The notes beneath the pieces were generated by a model, which saw only the letters and a program-made list of their open reading frames with translations, ran no database searches and had not been told where the DNA came from. Shown here piece after piece: positions 12,699 to 23,811 of a stretch of 64,000 bases of DNA. The position numbers were made by a program, and so were the translations under genes. This DNA is from Cannabis sativa. Its lineage: Eukaryota; Streptophyta; Magnoliopsida; Rosales; Cannabaceae. The stretch covers positions 71,254,211 to 71,318,210 of the forward strand of contig NC_083604.1 of NCBI RefSeq assembly GCF_029168945.1. Reading direction: 5' to 3'. Position 1 is the first letter of the stretch. The number at the start of each line of letters is the position of its first letter.

Positions 12699-13799
12699 AT
12701 ATTATAACTTTAATAAGATTTTTTTTATATTGTTAATATTTTATTAGATTGATATTTAAATTTTAATTATAATATTTAATAATGATGATAGTGTAAACCG
12801 CTTAAACCGTAATGGACCACACCGTATTTTCGCGGTGTGGTTTCTGCAGTTTTAAGATCTCGCAGTGCGATTGTAGTTTGAGAAATTATAAAAGACCACA
12901 TATACAGCTTGATTTGAAAAAAGTTACAACCCACACTACTTAATGGTACCGGTCAGTAGTAAACTTCCACGGCTAAGAAAGATGGGTGGTAAATCGTAAA
13001 AATTTTATTTTTTATATATAGAATTTTTTAATTTTTAATAAAATAAAAAAAAATTAAAAAAAAAAGTTATTAAAATTTTTAATGATTTTTTTATTATTTA
13101 AATAATTTTTTTCATAATGTTGACCAATAAAATTTTAGCACGTAGTAATTTTAAGAACTACGAACGAAACTATTAAATTAAGTAAAAGAAGACTTTTATT
13201 TATGTCAAAACGTGATATTTTTTGTTTCTTAGCAACTAATCAATCTATTAAAATAGACTTATAAAAATTTTAAACTTAGAGATTATTATTACTATTTTTA
13301 AAATTAAAAATTTATCTACACAAAATAAATTTTTTAAAAACTTTTACTGTAATTATTCTTTTAAAATTCAATAAAAATTTTCAAAATAAAAAATCAAAAT
13401 AAAATAAAATAATAATAAAGTGTTTCAGTACCTTTTCATATTATCAATTTAAAATTGTGATTAACCTGTTTGTTTTACGAGAAAATGTCCAAACAGATTA
13501 GCAAAAGCCATGTGATGTGATGGGACACATTCAATCAAGAGGAGAGAGAAAGAGGGGCCAAGTTCACCCCTCAATGCCACGATATATTGCCCATTTGATC
13601 ACCATAAATAAATATAAGAAAATTTATTATTGTTTTTTTTTAAAGAAGAATTTATTTAATTAATATTTATGAAAAAAATATAAAACAGTGGAAAAGGATA
13701 ATTTAATAAAAGAAAAGAAAGCATTATTATGGAAGTACGAGTTGAAGGGGATGGATCATGGATGAGTCGTTATCTGGTAGAAAGAGGGGGCTGGGTGGT
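12699..13799. other. AT-rich DNA with one GC-rich hairpin
   Basis: Mostly AT-rich non-coding sequence. At 12816-12841 is a perfect 9-bp stem (ACCACACCG / CGGTGTGGT) with an 8-base loop, set among GCGGTTT-like motifs; this resembles ends of plant hAT-derived repeats, but no full element could be delimited. From about 13500 the composition becomes less AT-rich toward the NPY2-like gene. Confidence 0.5.
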
Positions 13800-13804
13800 A
13801 ACTG

Positions 13805-13914
13805 GTAAGCTCTCTCTCTCTCTTAAAACCATAACCTTTGAACTCACTCTGTATTTCTATAAGGGAGCAGCAAAGTTGGGTTTGTCAGATTGGCGTGCTT
13901 TTACATTATATAAA
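13805..13914 (+). promoter_or_regulatory. candidate promoter of the NPY2-like gene
   Basis: A TATATAAA box lies at 13907-13914, about 95 bases downstream of a (TC)n pyrimidine patch at 13811-13825, a combination common in plant core promoters. Transcription would start near 13940, in the GAGA-rich stretch that follows. Supported by composition and distance to the gene only; transcript evidence would be needed. Confidence 0.4.
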
Positions 13915-13939
13915 GAGAGAAAGAGAGAGACAGGTCTTT

Positions 13940-15757
13940 GTTCTCAACTGGGTTGCCTTTACTTTCTGCGTAAGAGCTTTAACTACCACCAAAAGAGAAC
14001 CTTTTCTTTGTAATTAAAAAGAAAAACAATATTAAGGGTACAAATTAAAATTAAAATTAATTTATGGGATTTGTGTTTTGAGGGAAATTATGAGGATATA
14101 TAGAAAAAGTTGGTGTTGGTGATGGTGGGGGCGTTGGTGCTGATTCAAAGGGTCAGGGGTAGAGAGAGAGAAAGAGAGAATGAGAGAGTGGGAACAGTCT
14201 TAAGAGCTTGGCTTTTTGCGTTGAGTTGTAGGTGTGGTGGTGGCTGTCAAAGATGAGAAACAGCTCATCTTTTTGAATGGGGTGTATTTTGTTCTTCTTT
14301 TCATTTTTCAGTCTTTGCTTCTGCTCTTGTGGGGTTTCTCTGAGGATTTAGTGTTCGTGCAGTGAACATTGTGTTTGTTTGTCGTGCTCCCCAGATGTTA
14401 GATTCTTGGTACTTGACACAACTGATATTGGAGAAGAACTCTCATGTCAGATCACCATTATTGCCACCTTCATATTTCTTAGGTGGGCTCTGTACTCTTC
14501 TTCTTCTACTACTCCTCCTTTTTCTCTGAGTTCAACTGTTTTTGTTTAGGCCCTGTTCATATTTTGTTAATCCCTTGTCCTTTTGACATTTCATGCCACC
14601 GATTTGTTTGTAAAAATCAACTCATTTCTCTTCTTTTGCACCATTTCTGAGGTGGGATTTTAATTATTATTATTATTACTATTTTTGCTTGTGTAAATGT
14701 GTAGCCTTTCTTCTATTGTGAAAGATGAAGCAATTTTCACTGATGTTTTTGTTACGTTAGATTTATTACATCTGTTTCAATAATACGACACAAAAGAGAT
14801 GTTTTCGGGTTTTGTTTTCAAGCTGAGGATGTGTTTAATGCTCATTTAGCTGAGTTTTAACTCTTGAAAGTATATGTTGGACAGAATGCAGAATTTAGTT
14901 TCTCCATTAATCTCTTGTTTTACATTCTGAGTTTGTTAAGTGAAAACAAAATTCTTTTGGGTACTTGGTATTATGTTTGTTTGCATAACCTTCCTTATGG
15001 AAATCCACCCAATATGGATGCTTTTTGTCTAGAGATTTGTTCATAATCTCAGCTAATACCGAGATATGCTGTCTTCTAATGCAGGGTGTTTTGGCTTGCA
15101 CACTGAGACAGGATAGCCAGCCAGGTATAAAAAGAGATTATAGCATTAAAGGAATGAGGGTTATGTGGGTTTTGGGCTGTGAAACTTTGTGAAGGGGAAA
15201 AGGTCCTTGTTTTGGTGTTTGATTTCGTTGGCAAAACCAAGCAAAAGTAACTCTACTATAAACAATTAGTAAAGGGTCGGTTGTGTCAGTTTGAGCAAGT
15301 GGGGGTGTCTCTGATATTGAGTTTTATATACAAATACAAGTCTCTTTGGTTAGTCATTTGGCACTTGGCAGTGTCTCCTAAGCTAAGCTGATCTCTCTTG
15401 CCCGGACTCCTTGGGCTGTGTTACCAGCTGGGGAAGCATCCTCTTATTTTGGTCTCTTCTCTTTCAAGTGAAGATTTCATTAAAAAAATCCTTATACCAT
15501 TTTCTCTCTTTCCTTGGTCTGTGGGAAAGATTCGGTCATACTAAGAGAAACAAATACAGATACAGAGTTTTTAGGATCCATTTTTATTTCTATCTTAATC
15601 TCCAGAACTATTCAACCCTTCAATACCTCCTTTGAGAGTCTTCTTGCATTAATTTTAGTTGGTGTTGTGGTTAACTTATAAACTGTTTGAGGCTCTTTAG
15701 AAGTTGATATTCAACCTCTTTAGGAAGTCAGAGAATCAGATCTTTTCCTTGCCAAAA
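13940..15757 (+). other. probable 5' leader with introns
   Basis: Between the TATA box and the start codon there is no coding frame, but splice-like signals fit a spliced leader. A donor TTAG|GTGGGC lies at 14482/14483, an acceptor TAATGCAG|G at 15084/15085, a donor GCCAG|GTATAA at 15124/15125 and an acceptor CTCTTTAG|G at 15723/15724. This would give two ~600-base leader introns and a 40-base middle exon. It is an inference from signals only. The frame at 13729-14013 crosses the promoter and looks fortuitous. Confidence 0.4.
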
Positions 15758-18743
15758 ATGAAGTTTATGAAACTTGGATCTAAGCCTGATTCTTTTCAGA
15801 CTGATGGAGACAATATTAGGTATGTGATCCTTCTTGAAATGTTTTTCCCTTTTTTTTTTTTGCTTCTTCTAGAAAAATATGTAATTTCTGGGTTGCGATA
15901 CTAAACTCATTTTTGCCTTTGTTTTGAAAATAAGTATAGTAAAAAAAAAAATTGGACTGTTGACATATTAATTCTCTCTTGATTGTTCAAGTCTTGTAGC
16001 TTTACAAGAAAAAAAAAGATAAATTGATTTAATCTTTGTATTTGTTTTATTTCTAATTTGAAGAACTATGATTGTATCTATTGACATTTCATCCAACACA
16101 TTTACAAAATGGAATGGTGGGGTCCAACTAAATTGTGTAGTGTAATATCTTATTTATTTGAGGCTTGAAGATTACTCATAGGATTCCCTTTCCATTAAAT
16201 TACATTTCTCAAGGTTGCTTACTTTTAGTTTTCTAATTCTTAGTCTTTAACATGACCCAACTACTTTGTGGATCCAGGTATGTGGCAACAGAGCTGGCAA
16301 CTGACATAGTCATTAATGTTGGAAGTGTTAAGTTCTATCTACACAAGGTATGAAACCCATTTGGTTTTGAGAAATAAGCTCACTATAAAGTGTAGGCCTT
16401 TTAATTTAATCTTTGCAATAACTGGGTTCACAGCCATGTTTTTATGTAATTATGCAAACAATGTCCAGATTAATGTAATAGTTAGAAATCTTCACTCTTA
16501 AACTTGCATGAGAACTGAACTGGTTTATTCTTATATATTCAATTCTGTGCACAAGTATTATCTCTCAATGGACCTACTTAAGATAAGATAGCTATTGTTT
16601 TGGGTTTTTAAAACAATTGTATTTTAAAGCAACATCCTACGGTCCATTTTTGAATTGTTTTTCCATTACTACTCTATTACTTTACCAAATCATATATGCT
16701 CTTAGAAGTATACATAGAAAACCTGCTTTAATTTGTTTGTGTGTTGTGATATCAATGAAAAGAGTTTTAGGATAGTATGTGACGTAATTTGATTAATGAG
16801 CTCTCCTGTATTCTTATATCCTGTGATTTCTGTAGTTTCCCCTGTTGTCGAAGAGTCCCCGCTTGCAGAAACTGGTTTCAAACACAAATGAAGAAAACAG
16901 TGATGAGATTAACATTCATGATATTCCGGGCGGTCCTGCTGCTTTTGAAATCTGCACAAAATTCTGCTATGGTATGACAGTAACACTAAATGCCTATAAT
17001 GTGGTTGCAGCTCGATGTGCAGCAGAGTACCTTGAGATGTACGAAACTGTTGAGAAAGGAAATCTCATATACAAGATTGAAGTATTTCTCAACTCCAGCA
17101 TATTTAGAAGCTGGAAAGACTCCATTATTGTTCTTCAGACTACAAAGTCTCTTTTCCCGTGGTCTGAGGAACTTAAAGTTATCAGCCATTGTCTTGATTC
17201 TGTTGCTTCAAAGGCCTGCATTGAAACTTCCAGGGTGGAGTGGTCTTATACCTATAACAGAAAGAAGCTCCCATCTGAGAATGACCCTCTATGGAATGGT
17301 GCTAGAAAACAACCGACGGTTCCAAGGGACTGGTGGGTAGAAGATCTTTGTGAGCTTCAACTTGATTTGTACAAGCGGGTCATAACGACAATTAAGTCAA
17401 AAGGAAAGATATCTAATGACATAATTGGAGAAGCATTACATGCTTATGCTCTAAGAAGACTTCCCGGTTTTAGCAAGGGTGTGATTCAAGGTGGTGATGT
17501 CTTGAAGTGCCGATTAGCAGTGGAGACCATAATAAGGCTGTTGCCCACAGAGAAAGGCAGTGTCCCCTGCAGTTTTTTGCTCAAGTTATTAAGGGCAACC
17601 ATTTCATTAGAATGTGGGGAAGCTGAAAGACATGATATCATGAGAAGAATCAGCCAGCATCTTGAAGAGGCTACAGTGGCAGATCTTTTAATTCGATCAC
17701 CATCTGATGAGACAACCATTTACGATGTTGATATAGTGCAAAGCCTGGTTGAAGATTTTTCGACTCGTGATCATACTGCTGTGATTGATCCTCTTATAGA
17801 AAATGAGTTTTTGGAGATTAGAAGCCCAAGATATAGCTCAGAAGCTTCCAAGGTTTCAGTAGCGAAACTTATTGATGGTTATCTTGCTGAAATTGCTCGC
17901 GATCCTAACTTACCTCTGTCAAAGTTTGTAAGTCTTGCTGAAATGGTCTCCAGCTTCTCCAGACCATCTCATGATGGAATCTATCGTGCCATTGACATGT
18001 TTCTCAAGGTTAGCTAGCTCCTGAATATTGTTAGGCTCAAGCTTTCATTACAATTAATGTTGTACTCGGGCCATTGAAAACCTCCTACCCTTTTTCTTTG
18101 CCACGAGAAGTCGAGTAATTGTTGTTTTATTCCTTGAATGCAGGAACACCCTGGGATCAGCAAGAGCGAGCGAAAGAGAATATGCAAATTGATGGACTGC
18201 AGGAAGTTATCAGCTGAGGCCTGCATGCACGCAGTACAAAATGAGCGGCTGCCACTTAGAAGCGTTGTTCAAGTCCTTTTCTTTGAGCAGGTTCGAGCCA
18301 CTACAACAGCCGGAAACAGAACGCCAGACTTACCAGGATCCATCCGAGCCTTACTCCCTCCTAGTGGATCCCATGGAAGCTCCAGGTCAACCACCACTAA
18401 CACAGAAGAGGACTGGGATACTGTGCCAACGGCCGAGGATATCAAAGCCATAAAAGGGGAACTTGCTACTCTAAGGCTAGGAACTGGGGATCATGGTGAA
18501 ATTGGAAGTAAGAGGAGTGGTTGTGATGGGACCAAAATCATTGTTGCAGAGAGAGCTGCATCAAATAAGAAAGGCTTGATCATGTCAAAGAAACTCTTCT
18601 CTAAACTTTGGTCAAGCAAAGACCGTAGTGGCTCTGGCGATATCAGTAGCTCAGAAACTTCTGAGAGCCCAGGTTCTACAAATGCAGAGGAGACTAAATC
18701 TAGTACTCCCTCTGCCAGAAGCGGGAGGCATTCAGTATCATAA
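15758..18743 (+). CDS. NPY2-like: NPY2-like BTB/POZ-NPH3 protein (4 coding exons)
   Basis: Coding exons are 15758-15819, 16278-16347, 16836-18008 and 18144-18743. All junctions are GT/AG and phases agree, giving 634 aa ending at TAA 18741-18743. The start [11 protein letters not shown] is the hallmark N-terminus of this plant family and is the first ATG after the last leader acceptor. Residues about 25-120 form the BTB/POZ domain ([20 protein letters not shown]). Residues about 208-486 form the NPH3 domain, from [11 protein letters not shown] to [18 protein letters not shown] and [11 protein letters not shown]. The tail is Ser/Thr-rich. NPY proteins act with AGCVIII kinases (PID/WAG) at the plasma membrane in auxin-dependent organogenesis and root gravitropism; BTB-NPH3 proteins can also act as CUL3 adaptors. 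Sequence similarity points to the NPY2/NPY4 branch rather than NPH3 or RPT2. It is the only intact host gene here; no frame damage is seen. A Copia element lies 700 bp downstream. Confidence 0.93.
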
Positions 18744-19443
18744 TAATAGGTTATCTTAGAGGGCAAGGCAACTTGTGTGTTGGGAATATTTTGAAGTGTT
18801 AACCCTTGACAAATAGAAGGGCTGCTGAGCCTAGTCTGGCATTGAAGAAGAAAGATGAGCCAGTGTAAAATCATCTCATTCAAATTGACTTTAGGGGATT
18901 ATTTTAGATTGTGCTGACAAGTTTAGTTGATTTTGGGGGTAAGAAAGAAGGTTATGTCTATTGTTAGAGAAAGAAGTGCCCAAGAAACAGAAGAATGTAT
19001 CTTTATATATATGATATATATATATATTTATAAGAAAAGGCCAGCCTGTAATTGAGCTTTGTAATGCCCCAAAGAAAAAAAAAGATTGGTCTTTTTTTTC
19101 AGTTTTCGAATGGATTTTGTGATAATGAGCCAGTTTTGCTGTATCATAATCAAAAAGGGAATGCCAATTTTCTTTTTGTGCGTATCAATTCTTATTTTCC
19201 AACTTTTCCCGTCAAAGTTGAAACATCTAAGAACACTCGTAGGGTACCATAGTTTTTTCTAAATTCTCTCTATGAATACATCTGTTCACACTGTGTATAT
19301 ATTATTAGAATTTTTCTTCTTTGTAAATTTAAATTTTACAAAAACTTAGTTTAAATTTTCAATATTTCCGTAGATTTTCCAATTAACTTTGAACAATTTT
19401 TCACGATAAATTATGGAAAATGATCCAAAAATATAATACAGAT
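18744..19443 (+). other. 3' UTR and downstream spacer of the NPY2-like gene
   Basis: AT-rich sequence follows the stop codon, with a (TA)n stretch at 18996-19030. The transcript probably ends near 19040-19070, before the A-rich run at 19073. No strong AATAAA signal stands out. The remainder is spacer up to the Copia LTR at 19444; the frame at 19052-19252 is not convincing. Confidence 0.5.
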
Positions 19444-20349
19444 TGTAGGAATTTTAAGATAGAATTTTACTATCTTGCCCCCTACACCAACAAACAAACC
19501 AAATCAATATTAAGGTCAATTTAGACCTTTCCCTGTTCAAAGACTTTTCAAAGTCTGAACAGTCAAAACGACTGCGTTTTGTATTTGAACAAAACCCAAG
19601 GCTCGAGAATCTTCTCAGCCACTTTCTCTCTTTCTTGTCTTCTCTTCGAAACCCTAGCAGAGAGTTTCTCTCTGAGAAACTCGAAGCTAGGTTTCAATCT
19701 TCCCAGAAAAATCAAGCCCCAAACACACTACTCAGATCAGATCTACAATGATCTGATCTGTAAACACCCACACACACAAACAGAATTAATTTAGGGATAG
19801 AAAACACCAGATTTTTCCCGAAGTTCACCAACGAGTTGGCTACGTCTCCGTTTGAGCTGCTCCTCAAATTTGAGAGCTCGATTCCACTATCAAAACGTTT
19901 CAGACATACAACAATGAAGATTCCAAGTCACAGGTAATTTTGACTGGTAATCTTATGTTTAATACAAGTGTTTATGTGTTTATTCAGTGTTTAATCCCTC
20001 TCTCTCTCTTGATCTAACCCTCTGTTGTTTTCCTTGCATGTACGAGCTTTCATCTCTGGTTCTTCAAGCTTCAAACTTCTGGATCTTGAAGAACACCCTC
20101 AACCAACCTTATCTGGTTATTTTGCTTGAGGTATATTTATAGATCTAGGGTTTTATTTTAATTTCAGCATGTGTTTAATATTGTTAGTTACTGATATTAG
20201 TTAGGTATGGATTTTCCTAATCCATTCTAACTAATTTCAGTTAGGGAATTAGAGGCCGAAGGCCAACTTAGGGATTTCCTTTTCTGTCCTTTTGTATCTG
20301 GTTGTATCTGGTCTAAATATCAGTTTAAGTGGAGGATTAATTTTTAACA
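19444..20349 (-). repeat. Copia 3' LTR (906 bp)
   Basis: Bounded by TG and CA and preceded by the duplication CAGAT. It is the 3' LTR because the polypurine tract lies at its inner edge. A small frame within it (19579-19794) recurs in the other LTR and is not a gene. Confidence 0.95.
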
Positions 20350-20363
20350 ATTTCCACCTAATC
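20350..20363 (-). other. polypurine tract
   Basis: On the minus strand GGATTAGGTGGAAAT sits directly against the 3' LTR, where plus-strand DNA synthesis would be primed. Confidence 0.75.
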
Positions 20364-20434
20364 CTTCACTGAGCTGATATTATAGTGGTCGAGTCATTTC
20401 TGAGGGTCATAGCTCTGTGATCCAAAGGATCACT

Positions 20435-22210
20435 TTATCCTTGATCCAACCCTATTAAGTTTAAACAATGTTTAAACTTAGATAGGGTGATCACTTTAGT
20501 TCCCATGTCTGCAGGGTTCTCTTCTGTAGGCACCTTGTCAATGTTTATGTGTCCCTGTGTCACTTTATCTCTGATGAAGTGGTACTTTATTTCTATGTGC
20601 TTGGTTCTGTCATGGAACATAGGGTTTCTGCATAGGTGTACACAACTCTGGCTATCAGAGTAAATTACTGGTTTTGTGTCTAGTAATCTTAGCTCTTCTA
20701 GGACTCCTTTAACCCATATGCTTTCTTTAATGGCCTCTGTAGTTGCAATGTATTCTGATTCAGTTGTGGATAATGCCACAACAGGTTGTAATTGGACTTT
20801 CCAACTTACACAATTCCCCCCTAGTAGTAATATATAGGCTGATGTAGATTTCCTACTGTCTCTATCTCCAGCATAGTCTGCATCACTGAAGCATTCTATT
20901 GCTGTGCTTCCTTGTTGCTTTCTGTACTTGAGTCCCAATTTAGTTGTCCCAATTAGGTACCTTAGTAACCATTTCATGGCAAGCCAATGTGTCTTACCAG
21001 GATTTGTCATGAATCTGCTAAGTACACTAATAGCATAAGCAAGGTCAGGTCTAGTGCTTACCATTAGGTACATAACAGATCCAATAGCATTAGCATAAGG
21101 AATTTTACTCATTTCCTCCTTCTCAGCTTTGCTCTCAGGGCATTGCTTCTTAGATAGTGTGAACTGTGTAGTTATAGGTTGGCTAGCAATTTTAGATCCC
21201 TTCATTGAGAATTTCTCAATTATCTTGTGTATGTAGTCTTCCTGATTTAGAATAAGTGTTCCTTCTGCTCTGTTTCTCTTAATAGAGATCCCCAAAATCT
21301 TAGTAGCTTCCCCTAGGTCTTTCATTTCAAACTCAGTATTGAGTAGGCCCTTCATTGTGTTTACTCTTGCCCTTTCTTTACTGATTATAAGCATATCATC
21401 TACATACAGAAGTAGATATATGACTTTATTAATATCAGTACCTTTGTAGTACAAACAGTGATCATAGTAACTCCTAGAAAACCCCAGCTTTAGCATAAAT
21501 CCATCAAACCTTTTATTCCATTGCCTAGGAGACTGTTTTAAACCATACAGTGACTTAACTAACTTGCATACATAGTTTTCCTTCCCCTTTTCAATGTATC
21601 CTTTAGGTTGTCTCATGTAGATCTCCTCTTCTAGTTCACCATGTAGGAAAGCAGTAGTAACATCCATTTGGTCAATTTCTAGGTTGAATTGAGTAGCTAG
21701 ACTTAGCATTATCCTTATAGTCTTGTATTTTGCAACTGGTGCAAATACTTCATTAAAATCTATACCCTCCTTCTGTGTAAACCCTTTGGCCACTAATCTG
21801 GCCTTGTATCTTATAGGCTCATTCTTAGTTCTGCCTTCTTTCTCCTTGAATAGCCATTTACAGTCCACTATGCTCTTGTCTTTAGGTTTAGGCACTACAA
21901 TCCAGGTCCTGTTCTTCTTAAGAGATTCCATCTCTTCATCCATTGCACCTTTCCATTTCCTGGAATTTGGTCCTTTAATGGCCTCTTCATATGATTGAGG
22001 TTCATTATTGGCCATTTCCAGTTCACTCATAAAGGCATATGCAATGTCTTCATCCCAAATATTAAAACTATATTTAGGATTAGGTCTTGGTACCCTTCTG
22101 CCCCTGTCCCTGACTAGTTGATAATCCCCCAAGTCTTCTTGAGTGCCTTCATCAATAATGTCAGTGTTGTCTTCATCAGGTTCCACCTGAACCTGGTTCC
22201 CAGGTTCCAC
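20435..22210 (-). CDS. pol: Copia reverse transcriptase-RNase H
   Basis: A 591-aa frame. Residues about 100-345 form the Copia RT (RVT_2), with the polymerase motif YVDD at 269-272, TTAFLHGEL before it and LYGLKQSPRQW at 221-231. Residues about 440-585 form the Copia RNase H, with FSDADYAG (441-448), STTESEY (481-487) and YSDSQS (517-522), ending in ENPADMGTK. In the intact element this is the C-terminal half of one polyprotein. Here it is separated from integrase by a frameshift inside a short tandem duplication of CAGGTGGAACCTG near 22190-22230. The listed start is only the first Met of the open frame, not a natural initiation site. It overlaps the end of the integrase frame by about 100 bases. 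Confidence 0.93.
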   Translation of the reverse strand: MEPGNQVQVEPDEDNTDIIDEGTQEDLGDYQLVRDRGRRVPRPNPKYSFNIWDEDIAYAFMSELEMANNEPQSYEEAIKGPNSRKWKGAMDEEMESLKKNRTWIVVPKPKDKSIVDCKWLFKEKEGRTKNEPIRYKARLVAKGFTQKEGIDFNEVFAPVAKYKTIRIMLSLATQFNLEIDQMDVTTAFLHGELEEEIYMRQPKGYIEKGKENYVCKLVKSLYGLKQSPRQWNKRFDGFMLKLGFSRSYYDHCLYYKGTDINKVIYLLLYVDDMLIISKERARVNTMKGLLNTEFEMKDLGEATKILGISIKRNRAEGTLILNQEDYIHKIIEKFSMKGSKIASQPITTQFTLSKKQCPESKAEKEEMSKIPYANAIGSVMYLMVSTRPDLAYAISVLSRFMTNPGKTHWLAMKWLLRYLIGTTKLGLKYRKQQGSTAIECFSDADYAGDRDSRKSTSAYILLLGGNCVSWKVQLQPVVALSTTESEYIATTEAIKESIWVKGVLEELRLLDTKPVIYSDSQSCVHLCRNPMFHDRTKHIEIKYHFIRDKVTQGHINIDKVPTEENPADMGTKVITLSKFKHCLNLIGLDQG

Positions 22211-23811
22211 CTGAACCTGATCTCACAGTTCTGTTCAGGTGTGTTCACTGTTTGTTCCACCTGAATAGATCCAGTTTCTTCATTTGCAGTGTTACCTGCA
22301 TTTTCAGTGTCTTTTGTACCTGCACTAGGGTTAGAAGAAATAGGCAAACATGGAAATATATCTTCTTTAAATATTACATCCCTGCTATTAATAGTTTTAA
22401 ACCCTTTTTGTTCCCAAACCCAAAGTCTATATCCCTTAACTCCTTCTGGATATCCCAGAAAAACACATTTCATAGCCCTAGGTTCTAATTTCCCAACACT
22501 TTGGTGTGCATATGCTGCACAACCAAACACTCTGAGATTAGATAAGTTAGGAGGTTTACCAGACCATTTTTCCTCAGGAGTTTTGAATCCATTTGCACTG
22601 GATGGACTCCTGTTAATTAAGTACACAGCTGTTAAAGCTGCTTCTCCCCAGAAACCTTGTGATAGTCCAGATTGCAACAGTAAGCATCTCACTTTGTTGA
22701 GAATGGTTCTGTTCATTCTCTCTGCAACTCCATTCTGTTGGGGTGTTATTCTAACTGTCCTGTGTCTCTGTATGCCATGTTCTTTACAGTAATTGTTAAA
22801 TTCATCATTACAAAATTCTAATCCATTGTCAGTCCTTAGAGTTTTTAATTTTTCATTTGTTAAATTTTCCACAAGTGTTTTCCACTGTGTAAACTTAGAA
22901 AAAGCCTCATTTTTATGTTTTAACAGAAAAATCCAAACTTTCCTTGAAAAATCATCAACAATAGATAAAAAATAGACACAGCCACCATGAGTACTAGTTT
23001 TCTCTGGTCCCCACAGATCAGAGTGAACATACTCTAGTATTTTCTTAGTGTTGTGTGTGCCAGTGGAAAATTTCAGTCTATGATGTTTTCCAAGTACACA
23101 ACACTCACAAAAATCAAGTTTGCATACCTTGTCTTTACCTAGTAAGTTCTGTTCACTCATTAGTTGCAGTCCTTTCTCACTTATGTGTCCTAGCCTCTTG
23201 TGCCATAGCATTGCATTTGAGTTATCATTGTTGCTGTGAGCAGTGTAATTGCAAGGTACAACTGGTTGTCCTTTTAAGTAGTATAAGCCTCCATCTTTGT
23301 GTCCTTTCATGATAGTTAGGGCTCCTTTGCTTATTTTCATTTGGCCAGATTCAATCTTGCTAACTATGCCTTGGTCATCTAGAACACTTAGTGAAATTAG
23401 ATTCCTAGCTAGGTTAGGAACATATCTAATTTCACTTAGAGCTCTGACCATTCCATCATGCATTTTAAAGCTTATAGATCCACAGCCTTGTATATCACAG
23501 GTCTGGTTATTTCCAAGTATAACTCTGCCTCCATTTGTTTTCCTGAAATCAAACATAAAAGCTTTATTATTAGTCATGTGGAAAGTGCAACCAGAGTCAA
23601 GGATCCATTCATCTTTGATGGATGGTCCAACTTGGTACACTTCACCACTTTCATATCCAGTAGTAATATTAGCATCATGCATATCAGATTTAGGTTTAGA
23701 GTTTGAGTATTTAGAGTCTCCCTGTCCATGTGGTTTTTGTTTGTTATTTCTTTTCAAGAAATAACAGTCTCTTTTGAAATGCCCAGGTTTACCACAGTTG
23801 TAACAGCCATT
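22114..23811 (-). CDS. pol: Copia CCHC-protease-integrase segment
   Basis: The open frame continues upstream of its first listed codon (23757) through a CYNCGKPGHFKRDC zinc knuckle at about 23770-23810. Next comes the retropepsin motif ILDSGCT (numbering from 23757: 52-58) and a GAG-pre-integrase zinc site (H186, H191, C217, C220). The integrase core has a D247-D310-E346 triad (HSDLWGP, RTDNG, AERMNR). The spacing fits DD35E. It ends prematurely after a frameshift relative to the reverse transcriptase frame. Codons before and after that shift read well, so one small indel explains the break. Confidence 0.9.
   Translation of the reverse strand, partial: NGCYNCGKPGHFKRDCYFLKRNNKQKPHGQGDSKYSNSKPKSDMHDANITTGYESGEVYQVGPSIKDEWILDSGCTFHMTNNKAFMFDFRKTNGGRVILGNNQTCDIQGCGSISFKMHDGMVRALSEIRYVPNLARNLISLSVLDDQGIVSKIESGQMKISKGALTIMKGHKDGGLYYLKGQPVVPCNYTAHSNNDNSNAMLWHKRLGHISEKGLQLMSEQNLLGKDKVCKLDFCECCVLGKHHRLKFSTGTHNTKKILEYVHSDLWGPEKTSTHGGCVYFLSIVDDFSRKVWIFLLKHKNEAFSKFTQWKTLVENLTNEKLKTLRTDNGLEFCNDEFNNYCKEHGIQRHRTVRITPQQNGVAERMNRTILNKVRCLLLQSGLSQGFWGEAALTAVYLINRSPSSANGFKTPEEKWSGKPPNLSNLRVFGCAAYAHQSVGKLEPRAMKCVFLGYPEGVKGYRLWVWEQKGFKTINSRDVIFKEDIFPCLPISSNPSAGTKDTENAGNTANEETGSIQVEQTVNTPEQNCEIRFRWNLGTRFRWNLMKTTLTLLMKALKKTWGIIN

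Noticed and set aside
13729..14013. 94-aa frame upstream of the NPY2-like gene
   Set aside because: It spans the TATA box and pyrimidine tract and has no protein character.
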